Of a DNA stretch of 64,000 bases, positions 7,979 through 15,784 are shown piece by piece. Origin of the DNA: G963666895 sp963666895 (GTDB taxonomy: Bacteria > Desulfobacterota > Desulfovibrionia > Desulfovibrionales > Desulfovibrionaceae); the NCBI GenBank assembly GCA_963666895.2, contig CAXXNS010000008.1:98039-162038 (forward strand). Direction: 5' to 3'. Below the pieces are notes generated by a model. The model was given only the letters and a program-made list of their open reading frames with translations, searched no databases and was not told where the DNA came from. A program made the position numbers and the translations under genes. Positions within the stretch are counted from its first letter, which is position 1, and every line of letters starts with the position of its first letter.

Positions 7979-9595
7979 GTGAAAATAACCTTCTTGGGCG
8001 CGGCCCGGACCGTGACCGGCTCCTGCTATCTCATGGAATGCTGCGGCAGCCGGTTCGCCGTGGACTGCGGCATGTACCAGGGCAACGACGAGATCGAGAA
8101 GCGCAACGCGGACACCGGCCTGTACAAGCCCCGGGACATCGACTTCATCATCATCACCCATGCCCACATCGACCACTCGGGCCTGCTGCCCCGGCTGGTG
8201 GCCAAGGGTTTCAGCGGGCCGGTGTACTGCTCCGCGCCCACCCGCGACCTGCTGGAGATCATGCTCCGCGACTCGGCCCACATCCAGGAGATGGAGGCGG
8301 AATGGCGGTCCACCAAGCGCAGCCGCCACGGCAACGGCCCGGTCGTGCCCCTGTATACCACCGCGGACGCGGAACAGGCCCTGGGCCTGCTCAAGACCGT
8401 GGACTACGACCAGGTCTTCCATCCGGCGGACAACCTGACCGTGACCCTGCGCAACGCCGGGCACATCCTGGGCTCGGCCTTTGTCCGCCTGGAGTACCTG
8501 GAGGAGGGCCGCAAGGGCAGTATGCTGTTCTCCGGCGACCTGGGCCGCCCGGAGCAGCTCATCATCGCCGACCCGGAGGAGCCCGACGGCACGCCGGACG
8601 TCCTGATCCTGGAGTCCACCTACGGCGACCGCGACCACAAGGACGACACGGCCAGCCTGGACGAACTGGCCGAGGCCATCGCCTACGCCTACGACAACCG
8701 GGAGAAGGTGGTCATCCCCGCCTTCGCGGTGGAGCGGTCCCAGCAGCTCATCTACTCCCTGTTCCTGCTGCGCAAGCAGGGCCGGTTGCCCACGGACATG
8801 CCGGTCTACCTGGACAGCCCCCTGGCCATCAAGGCCACGGAGATATTCCGAAAGCATCCCGAATACTTCGACGAGAAGACCCAGGAGTACATCACCAACG
8901 GCGAGAACCCCCTGGACCTGCCCAACCTGGTCTTCACCCAGACCACGGACGAGTCCCGGGCCATCAACGCCAACCGCGAACCGGCCATCATCATCTCGGC
9001 CAGCGGCATGGCCACGGCCGGGCGCATCAAGCACCACCTGAAGCACAACCTGTGGCGGCGCGGGGCCAGCGTGGTCTTCACCGGGTTCCAGGCCATGGGC
9101 ACGCCGGGACGGCGCATCGTCAACGGGGCCAAGCGGGTGCGCATCTTCGGCGAAGAGGTGGCCGTGGCCGCCAAGGTCTTCACCATCGGCGGGTTTTCGG
9201 GCCACGCCGGGCAGAGCGAGCTGCTGGAATGGCTGGACACCTTCCTGACCAAGGACGTGCGCGTCATTCTGACCCACGGCGAGCCCCGGGCCCAGGACGC
9301 CCTGGCCGCCAAGATTCGGGAGCGCTTCGGCGTGGAGCCGGTGATTCCCGAGTATCTGGAAGAGATTGTCCTGGAGCCCGGCAAGGCCCTGGAGCAACTG
9401 GGCGTGACCGACGTGGAGCGCGGCCACCCCACCGTGGACTGGGGCTACCTGCTGGCCGAGGCGGAACGCCATCTGGCCGAGTTCCGCGAGCGGACCGAGC
9501 GGGTCAAGGGCCGCGCCTACGTGGAGCAGGCCGACCTGCGCGACCGGTTCATGGAGATCAACCGGTTGGCCACGGAACTGATCTCCGAGATGTGA
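7979..9595 (+). CDS. Metallo-beta-lactamase / beta-CASP ribonuclease
   Basis: Predicted zinc-dependent RNA-processing enzyme of 538 residues. The metallo-beta-lactamase core begins at residue 1 with the first ligand motif THAHIDHSG near residue 59. The beta-CASP insert and the later motifs (ESTYGDRDHK, VIPAFAVERSQ, SASGMATAGR, THGEPRAQDAL) are all present, matching the CPSF/YSH1-like bacterial group rather than RNase J. The extra C-terminal part (about 460-538) is helical. Start is GTG with GGAG nine bases upstream. The gene leads a plus-strand run with rsmD, coaD and miaA, consistent with an RNA metabolism cluster. Confidence 0.9.
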   Translation: MKITFLGAARTVTGSCYLMECCGSRFAVDCGMYQGNDEIEKRNADTGLYKPRDIDFIIITHAHIDHSGLLPRLVAKGFSGPVYCSAPTRDLLEIMLRDSAHIQEMEAEWRSTKRSRHGNGPVVPLYTTADAEQALGLLKTVDYDQVFHPADNLTVTLRNAGHILGSAFVRLEYLEEGRKGSMLFSGDLGRPEQLIIADPEEPDGTPDVLILESTYGDRDHKDDTASLDELAEAIAYAYDNREKVVIPAFAVERSQQLIYSLFLLRKQGRLPTDMPVYLDSPLAIKATEIFRKHPEYFDEKTQEYITNGENPLDLPNLVFTQTTDESRAINANREPAIIISASGMATAGRIKHHLKHNLWRRGASVVFTGFQAMGTPGRRIVNGAKRVRIFGEEVAVAAKVFTIGGFSGHAGQSELLEWLDTFLTKDVRVILTHGEPRAQDALAAKIRERFGVEPVIPEYLEEIVLEPGKALEQLGVTDVERGHPTVDWGYLLAEAERHLAEFRERTERVKGRAYVEQADLRDRFMEINRLATELISEM

Positions 9596-9614
9596 GTGGG
9601 GCAGGGGAGTCGGC

Positions 9615-10181
9615 ATGCGGGTCATCAGCGGCCGATACGGCGGGCGGTCCCTCAAGACCGCCGAGGGGCCGGGCTACCGTCCGGCCACGGGCCGGGTGCG
9701 CGAAGCCCTGTTCTCCCTGCTGGACTCCCGGTTGGGCGGCTTCCAGGGGCTCAGGGTGCTGGACCTGTTCGCGGGCAGCGGCAGCCTGGGCATCGAGGCC
9801 TTGAGCCGGGGCGCGTCCCTGGCCTGGTTCGTGGAGATGAACCGCAAGGCGGCCCATGTCCTGGCCGGGAACCTCAAGGCCCTGGGCGCGGACCCGGGGT
9901 CCTGGCGGCTGTTCACCGAGGACGTGTCCCAGGTGCTGCGCAGGCCGCCGCCCGAGCCCTTTGACCTGGTGTTCGCGGACCCGCCGTACCGCAAGAAGCT
10001 GCTGGCCCCGGCCCTGAAGCTGCTGACTGCCAAAGGCTGGCTGGCCCCGGGCGGGCTGGTCACGGCCGAGGTGGAGGCCGAAATGGGGCCCTGGGACCTG
10101 CCGGAGGAATCCGTGGGCCCCCTTGCCTTGGAGGACGACCGTCTGTACGGTCAGACGAGGATACTCATATGGACAAGCTGA
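9615..10181 (+). CDS. rsmD: 16S rRNA (guanine(966)-N2)-methyltransferase RsmD
   Basis: Methylates G966 of 16S rRNA during 30S assembly using SAM. The 188-residue length and motifs fit: MRVISGRYGGRSLKTAEG start, VLDLFAGSGSLGIEALSRGA SAM-binding motif I (about residues 47-67), and the catalytic (D/N)PPY motif as FADPPYRKK. AGGGGAG precedes the ATG. It overlaps the start of coaD by 13 bases. The rsmD-coaD order is conserved in many bacteria and strengthens both assignments. Confidence 0.95.
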   Translation: MRVISGRYGGRSLKTAEGPGYRPATGRVREALFSLLDSRLGGFQGLRVLDLFAGSGSLGIEALSRGASLAWFVEMNRKAAHVLAGNLKALGADPGSWRLFTEDVSQVLRRPPPEPFDLVFADPPYRKKLLAPALKLLTAKGWLAPGGLVTAEVEAEMGPWDLPEESVGPLALEDDRLYGQTRILIWTS

Positions 10182-10693
10182 ACCCGCGCCTGGCGGTCTA
10201 TCCGGGCACCTTCGACCCCGTGACCAACGGCCACGTGTCCCTGGTCAAGCGGGGGCTCAAGATTTTCGAGTCCGTGGTCTTCGCCGTGGCCGCGTCCACG
10301 CCCAAGAAGACCCTGTTCACCCAGGAGGAGCGCATCAAGCTGGCCGAGTGCGCGTTCCAGGACGAGCCCGGCGTGGTGGTCCAGGGCTTTGACGGCCTGC
10401 TGGTGGACTACGTGGAAAAGCTTGGCGCGGGCGCCATCCTGCGCGGCCTGCGGGCCGTGGTGGATTTCGAGTACGAGTTCCAGATGGCCCTGATGAACCG
10501 CCGCCTGGACCGGTCCATCGAGACAGTGTTCCTGATGACCGACTACAAATGGATGTTCCTGTCCTCCACCATCATCAAGGAAGTGGCCTCCCACGGCGGC
10601 AACATCAAGGGGCTGGTGCCGGACAGCGTGATTTCGCCCCTGTACGCCAAGTTCGCGGGCACGGACATGGACTGCCGCACCAAGCAGCCTTAG
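10169..10693 (+). CDS. coaD: Phosphopantetheine adenylyltransferase CoaD
   Basis: Penultimate step of coenzyme A synthesis, transferring AMP from ATP to 4'-phosphopantetheine. The nucleotidyltransferase signature GTFDPVTNGH is at about residues 13-22 and the second motif LSSTIIKE near residue 129. RGLRAVVDFEYEFQM is the usual substrate region. The 174 residues are close to the usual 160. The ATG at 10169 lies inside the 3' end of rsmD, indicating coupled translation. Confidence 0.96.
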   Translation: MDKLNPRLAVYPGTFDPVTNGHVSLVKRGLKIFESVVFAVAASTPKKTLFTQEERIKLAECAFQDEPGVVVQGFDGLLVDYVEKLGAGAILRGLRAVVDFEYEFQMALMNRRLDRSIETVFLMTDYKWMFLSSTIIKEVASHGGNIKGLVPDSVISPLYAKFAGTDMDCRTKQP

Positions 10694-10699
10694 AGTCCC

Positions 10700-11623
10700 G
10701 TGGCCCCTACGCGCATCGTCTCCATCCTCGGTCCCACGGGCGTGGGCAAGTCGGCCGCGGCCCTGGATTTGCCCATGGACCTGCCAGAGCGGCCCGGGAT
10801 CATCAATTTCGACTCCCGCCAGGTCTATGCGGACGCGCCCCTGATCACGGCCCAGCCCTCGGCCGAGGAACGCGCCCGCGCTCCGCATTGGCTCTACGGT
10901 TTCCTGGAACCGGACCAGGGCCTGGACGCGGCCGGGTTCGCCACGCTGGCGGCCAAGGCCATAGGCGAGTGCGCGGCCCAGGGCCGGCTGCCCGTGCTGG
11001 TGGGCGGCACGGGCTTCTACCTCAAGGTCCTGCTGGAGGGCATCGCGCCCATCCCGTCCATTCCGGACGAGGTGCGCCAGGCCGTGCTGGAGCGGGTGGA
11101 GCAGGAGGGGCCGCAGGCCCTGCACGCCGAGCTGGAGCGCATCGATCCGGACTATGCCCGGGTCATCCATCCCAACGACACCCAGCGCAACGCCCGGGCC
11201 ATGGAGGTCTGGCTGGGCACGGGCCAAACCATGACCCACTGGCACTCCCAGGCCCATCCGGCCGGGGAGTTCCAGGCCCTGAAGCTGGCCTTCACCGTGG
11301 ACCTGGACGAGTTGGAGCCCAGGCTGGCCGAGCGCATCGAGGCCATGCTCGCGGCCGGAGCCCTGGACGAGGCCCGGACCCTGCTGGACAAGTGCCCGGA
11401 CCAGGAGGCCCCGGTGTGGTCGGCCATCGGCTGCGCCGAGTTGCGCGCGCACCTGGAAGGGGAGCTCAGCCTGGACCAGGCCAAACATCTGTGGCTCAAG
11501 AACACCCGGGCCTATGCCAAGCGCCAGCTGACCTGGTGCAGGCGGGAAAAGGACATCGTCTGGGTGGAGGCGTCCGACCCGGCCGCCTTGGGCCGGGCCG
11601 TGGCGGACTGGCTGGCGGGCTGA
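10700..11623 (+). CDS. miaA: tRNA dimethylallyltransferase MiaA
   Basis: Adds the isopentenyl group to A37 of tRNAs that read UNN codons. P-loop GPTGVGKS near residue 10, DSRQVYADAPLITAQPS, the VLVGGTGFYLKVLLEG signature and the IGCAELRAHLEGE/NTRAYAKRQLTW region are visible. The 307 residues match the family. The start is a GTG six bases after the coaD stop. It is probably the last gene of the beta-CASP-rsmD-coaD-miaA unit, with an AT-rich hairpin shortly downstream. Confidence 0.95.
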   Translation: MAPTRIVSILGPTGVGKSAAALDLPMDLPERPGIINFDSRQVYADAPLITAQPSAEERARAPHWLYGFLEPDQGLDAAGFATLAAKAIGECAAQGRLPVLVGGTGFYLKVLLEGIAPIPSIPDEVRQAVLERVEQEGPQALHAELERIDPDYARVIHPNDTQRNARAMEVWLGTGQTMTHWHSQAHPAGEFQALKLAFTVDLDELEPRLAERIEAMLAAGALDEARTLLDKCPDQEAPVWSAIGCAELRAHLEGELSLDQAKHLWLKNTRAYAKRQLTWCRREKDIVWVEASDPAALGRAVADWLAG

Positions 11624-11661
11624 GTTTTATTCACTCTCTCTTGGTCCCGCATTCTTTTCAT

Positions 11662-11682
11662 AAAAATAGTATTGCTATTTTT
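11662..11682. terminator. AT-rich hairpin between convergent miaA and sixA
   Basis: AAAAATAG and CTATTTTT form a perfect 8-base inverted repeat around a TATTG loop in the 62-base gap between convergent genes. It is symmetric, so it could serve both strands, but the AU-rich stem is weak and this is a moderate-confidence call. Confidence 0.45.
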
Positions 11683-11685
11683 ATA

Positions 11686-12189
11686 TTATTCACTTTCTCC
11701 CTTGCTCCCGCACAGGGAATGGAGAATGGCCACCGGGGTCACGCAGAGCAGTCTTCCCGGCCGGGGGCCGAGGTCGGTCTCCAGGCAGATGAGCCCGCCC
11801 TGTTCCACGCCCAGGTCCAGGTCCTTGTCTGCGCCCAGCAACCGGCAGGCCAGCTTGTTCAAATGGGGCAGGTGCCCGGCCAGGAAGACCTGGTCCGCGT
11901 CGCGGTAGTCGCGCAGGAATTCCATGGTCTCGGTCGGCGTGGCCAGGGCCTTGACGGTCTCGGTGACGCGGATGCCGTGTTCGGGATAGTCCACGGCCCG
12001 GGCCACCATGGACGCGGTCTGGAGGGCACGCTCCTTGGGGCTGGACAGGATGGCGTCGAAGTTCAGGCCCAGGGCCCGGAGCGCGGCCGCGCTCTTGCGG
12101 ATCACGTCCCGCCCCACCGGGGACAGGGGCTGGTTGGGGTCCAGTTCCTTGGAAAGGCACGCGCCGTGCTGCATGCAGAAGAGTCGCAT
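11686..12189 (-). CDS. sixA: SixA-type phosphohistidine phosphatase
   Basis: Histidine-phosphatase-superfamily protein of 167 residues, related to SixA, which dephosphorylates phosphohistidine on proteins such as HPr-like carriers. The motif at residues 6-9 is MQHG. The usual first arginine of RHG is Gln, a substitution I believe is common in SixA-like proteins of anaerobic proteobacteria. Also seen are SPVGRDVIRKSAAALR, ILSSPKERALQTASMV and a second catalytic histidine in LAGHLPHLNKLA. AGGAGA precedes the ATG at 12189. It is divergent from a secreted-protein gene. The partner protein is unknown. Confidence 0.82.
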   Translation of the reverse strand: MRLFCMQHGACLSKELDPNQPLSPVGRDVIRKSAAALRALGLNFDAILSSPKERALQTASMVARAVDYPEHGIRVTETVKALATPTETMEFLRDYRDADQVFLAGHLPHLNKLACRLLGADKDLDLGVEQGGLICLETDLGPRPGRLLCVTPVAILHSLCGSKGESE

Positions 12190-12279
12190 AGGGTTCTCCT
12201 GGCTTCTTTTACCACGCGCCCACCGGGCCGGGCAAGGGCGCTCCTTCTTGCGCAAAGTCCTTATGCAGGATACATGCGG

Positions 12280-12304
12280 TGAAGCGCGTGGGCTGAAGCG
12301 CGTG
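12280..12304 (+). promoter_or_regulatory. 11-base direct repeat upstream of a secreted-protein gene
   Basis: TGAAGCGCGTG occurs twice (12280-12290 and 12294-12304), separated by GGC, so the period is 14 bases. It lies in the sixA / secreted-protein divergent region, with a TACACT sequence at 12311-12316 that could be a -10 box. A protein-binding site is possible but unproven. Confidence 0.35.
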
Positions 12305-12340
12305 AGGACGCTACACTCGAACGCATTCAAAGACATCGAC

Positions 12341-13423
12341 ATGCTCAAAACGATTTTTGGAGCCCTTTTCAAGGCCCTTTTGCTCGTCGCGGCCCTTACG
12401 GTCGCGACCGTGCCCGTATTGGCCCAGGATACGGCCCAGGATACGGTCCAGGATACGGCCAACGGCACCTCCCCGGACAACCTGTCGGACGTGGAGGACT
12501 GGATCCGCGCCAACCTGGGTGACGGCCAGGCCGAAGTTCCGGTCGAACCTCCTCCAGGCCTGGACCGGCTGATGGACGGCCAGCACAACGCCACGGCCCT
12601 GCAGGCGGTGTCCGGCCCGGCCCTGGTGGACTTCGGCACGGGCAAGGCCCGGGCGGCCGGCGTGGCTGACCTGCCCGCGGACAGCGTCAATCCGGGCCGC
12701 GACAAGGCTCTGGCCCAGCGCACGGCCGCTGTGGAGGCGCGCAAGCACCTTCTCCAAGTTCTGCTGGACCTGCCCCTGGACGGCTCCCGCACCGTGGTCC
12801 AGGCCCTGGCCGGAGAGGACGCGGTCCAGGCCGAGCTGCGCGGGCTGGCCCAGAACTCCCGGCTGACCACCGAGGTGGACGAGCCCATGCCCGGACAGGA
12901 CGGCCAGTGCGTGGTCAAGGCCGAGCTGGACCTGGCCGGACCCGTGGCCCAGCGTCTGGTTCCCGTGGGCGAACCCTTCCAGACCGGCCTGCCGTTCAAG
13001 CTGGACATGGACCCGGCCCTGGTGCCGCCTTCGGCCGTGACCCCGGCCGACGAGGCCTACCGCCAGTCCCTGGCCGAACTGGGCGGATTCACCGGCGTGG
13101 TGGTGGACGCCCGGGGCCTGGGGCTGCGCCCCGCCTTGCTGCCCCGGATCATGGACCGCAACGGCCTGGGCGCCTACGGACCCTTCCAGGCCTCGCGCGC
13201 CGTGGCCGTGGACCAGGGAATCGCGGTCTACGTGACCGGGCGCTCGGACCCGCGCCTGGCCCAGCGCGCCGGTGCGGACCCCCTGTGGGTGCGCGGGCTG
13301 GCCGCCATCGGCGATCCGGCCTGCGACGTGGTGGTCAGCGTGGACGACGGCGCGTTGATACGCAAAGTATTCGAAAAACAAGAACTTCGAGCGGCCGGAG
13401 CCCTGGTCGTCCTGGTGGACTGA
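12341..13423 (+). CDS. Secreted protein of unknown function, LPP20/FlgT-like region
   Basis: 360 residues beginning with a clear signal peptide (about 1-28, hydrophobic core FKALLLVAALTVATV, likely cut after VLA). The mature end starts with a threefold QDT-type repeat encoded by a 12-base tandem repeat (12422-12460). A middle segment (RDKALAQRTAAVEARKHLL, about residues 118-136) resembles the amphipathic helix of LPP20/FlgT-like proteins, and the stretch GVVVDARGLGLRPALLPRI near residue 250 is also typical of such proteins. That suggests an envelope or flagellar-assembly relative, but I cannot assign a role. The ATG was chosen because it opens the signal peptide; there is no strong Shine-Dalgarno. 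The next gene encodes another secreted protein 22 bases downstream. Confidence 0.7.
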   Translation: MLKTIFGALFKALLLVAALTVATVPVLAQDTAQDTVQDTANGTSPDNLSDVEDWIRANLGDGQAEVPVEPPPGLDRLMDGQHNATALQAVSGPALVDFGTGKARAAGVADLPADSVNPGRDKALAQRTAAVEARKHLLQVLLDLPLDGSRTVVQALAGEDAVQAELRGLAQNSRLTTEVDEPMPGQDGQCVVKAELDLAGPVAQRLVPVGEPFQTGLPFKLDMDPALVPPSAVTPADEAYRQSLAELGGFTGVVVDARGLGLRPALLPRIMDRNGLGAYGPFQASRAVAVDQGIAVYVTGRSDPRLAQRAGADPLWVRGLAAIGDPACDVVVSVDDGALIRKVFEKQELRAAGALVVLVD

Positions 13424-13445
13424 CCGCGGCCAAGGGAGATTGACG

Positions 13446-14342
13446 GTGCGCGTAGTAATAATTTTAGCCGTGTTCCTGGCCGTGGCCGCGGCTCCGGTTC
13501 AGGCCCAGGTCACGGTGTCGGTGTTCAAGGCCGCGGAGGAGGGGGTCACGGCCACGGACCTGCGCCAGCAGGCCATGCAGATGGGATTCGCCCAGGCCGT
13601 GTCCGAGCTGGCCGTTCGCATGCTGCCCTGCGAGATCGGGGAGCAGCGGGCCGCGATGCTGGCCGAGGTTCTCAAGTCCCGGGCCGACCATTACGTGCTG
13701 AGTTACCTGGAGCTGGAGTCCGGGCACACGGCCGAGGGCTTCCGCCTGGAGATGGAGGTGGAGGTGGACCGGCGGCTCCTGCGCGACGACCTGCGCGCCC
13801 TGGGCCTGGCCGCCACCTGCGAGAAGCACATGGCCTTCGCCCTGGAGCCCGGCGACGGGCTGACCGAGGAGGATGCGGCCGGTTTCCGCGACCTGGCCGT
13901 GCTCTCGGGCATGGCCGCCACCCTGGGCGTCATGCCCCGGTTGAAGGCCTACCGCGTGGGCGACGACCTGATGACCGGCGAGTTGGTCACGGACCAGGGC
14001 GGCTGGTCCGCCTCGGGCCCCAACCCGGCCGCGGTGTGGATCGAACTGTGGGGCAAGTATTTCGCGAGATTGGAGGCCCTTGCCGACACCGGCGGCGGCC
14101 AGGTGCTCATGGTTTCGGGCTGGTTCACCCCGGACGGGGCCTTTGAGTTCGACCGCGTGCTGGACGGCTGGGACCAGGCCGTGAGCGAGGTGCGCCTGGT
14201 GGACGTGGACATGGTCCCCACGGGCGTGGAGGCGCGCTGGAGCGTGCGGGTGACGGACAAGGCCCGTCTCTCCTCGTTGCTGGATTCCTGGCTGGCCGGG
14301 CGGGGCCTGACGTACCGGCTCATCGGGGCCGACGGACCGTAA
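13446..14342 (+). CDS. Secreted protein of unknown function
   Basis: 298 residues with an N-terminal signal peptide (about 1-20, ending VQA). The segment after it (residues 25-115) has an ATDLRQQAMQMGFAQAVSEL helix, a YVLSYLEL strand and a VDRRLLRDDLRALGL element, a layout somewhat like DUF2066-type periplasmic proteins, but the match is not firm. No lipobox or second membrane segment. The start is GTG at 13446 with AAGGGAG upstream; a TTG six bases earlier is too close to that site. It probably forms a pair with the preceding secreted protein, and the pgsA-like gene follows 14 bases later. Confidence 0.72.
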   Translation: MRVVIILAVFLAVAAAPVQAQVTVSVFKAAEEGVTATDLRQQAMQMGFAQAVSELAVRMLPCEIGEQRAAMLAEVLKSRADHYVLSYLELESGHTAEGFRLEMEVEVDRRLLRDDLRALGLAATCEKHMAFALEPGDGLTEEDAAGFRDLAVLSGMAATLGVMPRLKAYRVGDDLMTGELVTDQGGWSASGPNPAAVWIELWGKYFARLEALADTGGGQVLMVSGWFTPDGAFEFDRVLDGWDQAVSEVRLVDVDMVPTGVEARWSVRVTDKARLSSLLDSWLAGRGLTYRLIGADGP

Positions 14343-14356
14343 CGGGTGGGGAGTGG

Positions 14357-14962
14357 ATGAACGGAAGCGGCTGGACCATCCCCAATCTGATCACCGTGGG
14401 CCGGATCATGCTCGTGCCCGGCTTTGTCATGGCCTTTGTCAACAAGCGTTTCGACCTGGCCTGGGTCCTGTTCGGCGTGGCCGGGGCCTCGGACGCCCTG
14501 GACGGCATCCTGGCCCGGCTGCTCAAACAGCGCTCCCGCCTGGGCAGCATCCTGGACCCCCTGGCCGACAAGCTCCTGCTGGACACGTCCTTTATCTGCC
14601 TGGCCATCATCGGCTGGCTCCCCAAGTGGCTGGCCGTGCTGGTGGTGGGCCGGGACGTGATCATCGTGGGCGGGCTTTTCCTGATCCACTATCTGGGCGT
14701 GGACGTGCGCAAGCGCATCAACCCCACCTGGCTGGGCAAGGCCACCACCCTGGCCCAGATTCTGCTGGTCCTGTGGGTCATGTTCGAGCACACGGCCGGG
14801 ATCGACGAGCAGGCCGTGCGCTGGGCCCTGCTGTCCGTGGCCGCGCTGCTGACCCTGTGGAGCGAGATCGACTACGTGCTCATCGGCCTGGGCCTGTTGC
14901 CCGGCGGCGCCAACGACGGCCGGGACAACAAGGCGGACCAGTCCGAGATGGTGGGGAAATAG
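14357..14962 (+). CDS. CDP-alcohol phosphatidyltransferase (PgsA-like)
   Basis: Integral membrane enzyme of 201 residues that transfers a phosphatidyl group from CDP-diacylglycerol to an alcohol. The family motif D-x2-DG-x2-AR-x9-G-x3-D-x3-D is complete around residues 46-76 (SDALDGILAR then GSILDPLADK). Five to six hydrophobic segments are visible. The opening TIPNLITVGRI is typical of phosphatidylglycerophosphate synthase, but other CDP-alcohol transferases share it, so no firm symbol is given. Starts 14 bases after the secreted-protein gene and is convergent with tatA. Confidence 0.88.
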   Translation: MNGSGWTIPNLITVGRIMLVPGFVMAFVNKRFDLAWVLFGVAGASDALDGILARLLKQRSRLGSILDPLADKLLLDTSFICLAIIGWLPKWLAVLVVGRDVIIVGGLFLIHYLGVDVRKRINPTWLGKATTLAQILLVLWVMFEHTAGIDEQAVRWALLSVAALLTLWSEIDYVLIGLGLLPGGANDGRDNKADQSEMVGK

Positions 14963-14967
14963 GCCGT

Positions 14968-14997
14968 AAAAAAGGCCCGAAGTCTCCTCCGGGCCTT
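14968..14997 (-). terminator. Rho-independent terminator of tatA
   Basis: The inverted repeat AAGGCCCG (14972-14979) / CGGGCCTT (14990-14997) lies between convergent genes. On the minus strand it is followed by a run of six T (14968-14973 complement), a good intrinsic terminator for tatA. On the plus strand the T-run is poor. Confidence 0.75.
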
Positions 14998-15022
14998 GTT
15001 CCGTGCGTATCCGAGCGGGACT

Positions 15023-15229
15023 CTAGTCTTCCTTCTTTTCTTCTTCCTTGTCGTCCACGGCGTCCTTTTTCGGGGTGACATCGATCTCCGCGGGTTCGTT
15101 GGTGGCCTTCTTGAAATTCTTGATGGCCTGCCCGATCCCCTGGCCCACGGCCGGCAGCTTGTTGGCGCCGAAGATGAGCACGACGATGAGAAGAATGAGT
15201 ACCAGTTCCCAAACACCAAGACCAAACAT
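15023..15229 (-). CDS. tatA: Twin-arginine translocase subunit TatA
   Basis: 68-residue TatA/E protein that oligomerises to form the pore for folded Tat substrates. It has an N-terminal membrane helix (VWELVLILLIVVLIFGANKL), the FGxxxLP-type hinge, an amphipathic helix (AVGQGIGQAIKNFKKA) and a short acidic tail. It is transcribed alone: a promoter lies just upstream (15260-15288) and a terminator downstream. tatB and tatC are not in the window. Confidence 0.95.
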   Translation of the reverse strand: MFGLGVWELVLILLIVVLIFGANKLPAVGQGIGQAIKNFKKATNEPAEIDVTPKKDAVDDKEEEKKED

Positions 15230-15259
15230 AATGCCTCCCGATCTTTAGCGGTGCGAGTG

Positions 15260-15288
15260 GATATACACGCGGCCCGGGTACCCGTCAA
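15260..15288 (-). promoter_or_regulatory. Sigma-70-type promoter of tatA
   Basis: On the minus strand TTGACG (15283-15288) and TATATC (15260-15265) are separated by exactly 17 bases, 31 bases before the tatA start. The good match to both hexamers and optimal spacing make it the best promoter seen in the window. Confidence 0.7.
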
Positions 15289-15385
15289 GCAGCCAAAATG
15301 CGGTTTTACGCTTCTCGACTCCGGTGCGCGAAGAGTGTACAAGCCTTGTTTCGGGCCGCTTGCGGCCCCAGGAGAAGCAGAACAC

Positions 15386-15760
15386 GTGTCGGCCAAGGTC
15401 ATCCGGTTGCCAGGATCGGGCTGCCGCCATTATTCGCGTGGGCGGTGCCTGTACGAGGAGCATCTCAACCCCGGGTTCCATCAGGAGTACCGTTGCCTGG
15501 TGCTCGACGGTTGGGAAGCGGAGTTTGAGGAGTTCGTGGACCGGGTGGAGGCCTTCGGCCTGGGCCAGAGCCAGGCGGCCGGACTGTGGTCGCGCCGGTT
15601 CAAGGCCCTGGTGGACGGCGGCCGCGACTGTCCGGACTACCGGCCCCTGGAGGGGCCCGGGGGCGACCCCCTGGGCTGCGTGCGCTTCGAGACCGGGCTC
15701 TGCCGGCTTCGGCTTCCCCGGTGCGAGGGGCTCTGCCCGCGTTTCGAGCCCGAATCCTGA
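15386..15760 (+). CDS. Cysteine-rich protein of unknown function
   Basis: 124-residue soluble protein with eight cysteines in two groups: an N-terminal C-x7-C (CRHYSRGRC) plus one more, and a C-terminal cluster RDC, LGC, GLC, RC and LC within about 35 residues. This pattern suggests a bound metal or iron-sulfur cluster, but no known motif fits well. The start is taken as GTG at 15386 with AGGAG eleven bases upstream; the frame is open further upstream but without a good initiation site. It precedes another unknown protein by 24 bases, so the two probably act together. Confidence 0.65.
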   Translation: MSAKVIRLPGSGCRHYSRGRCLYEEHLNPGFHQEYRCLVLDGWEAEFEEFVDRVEAFGLGQSQAAGLWSRRFKALVDGGRDCPDYRPLEGPGGDPLGCVRFETGLCRLRLPRCEGLCPRFEPES

Positions 15761-15784
15761 ACCCGAACCCCGAACGGAACAACG

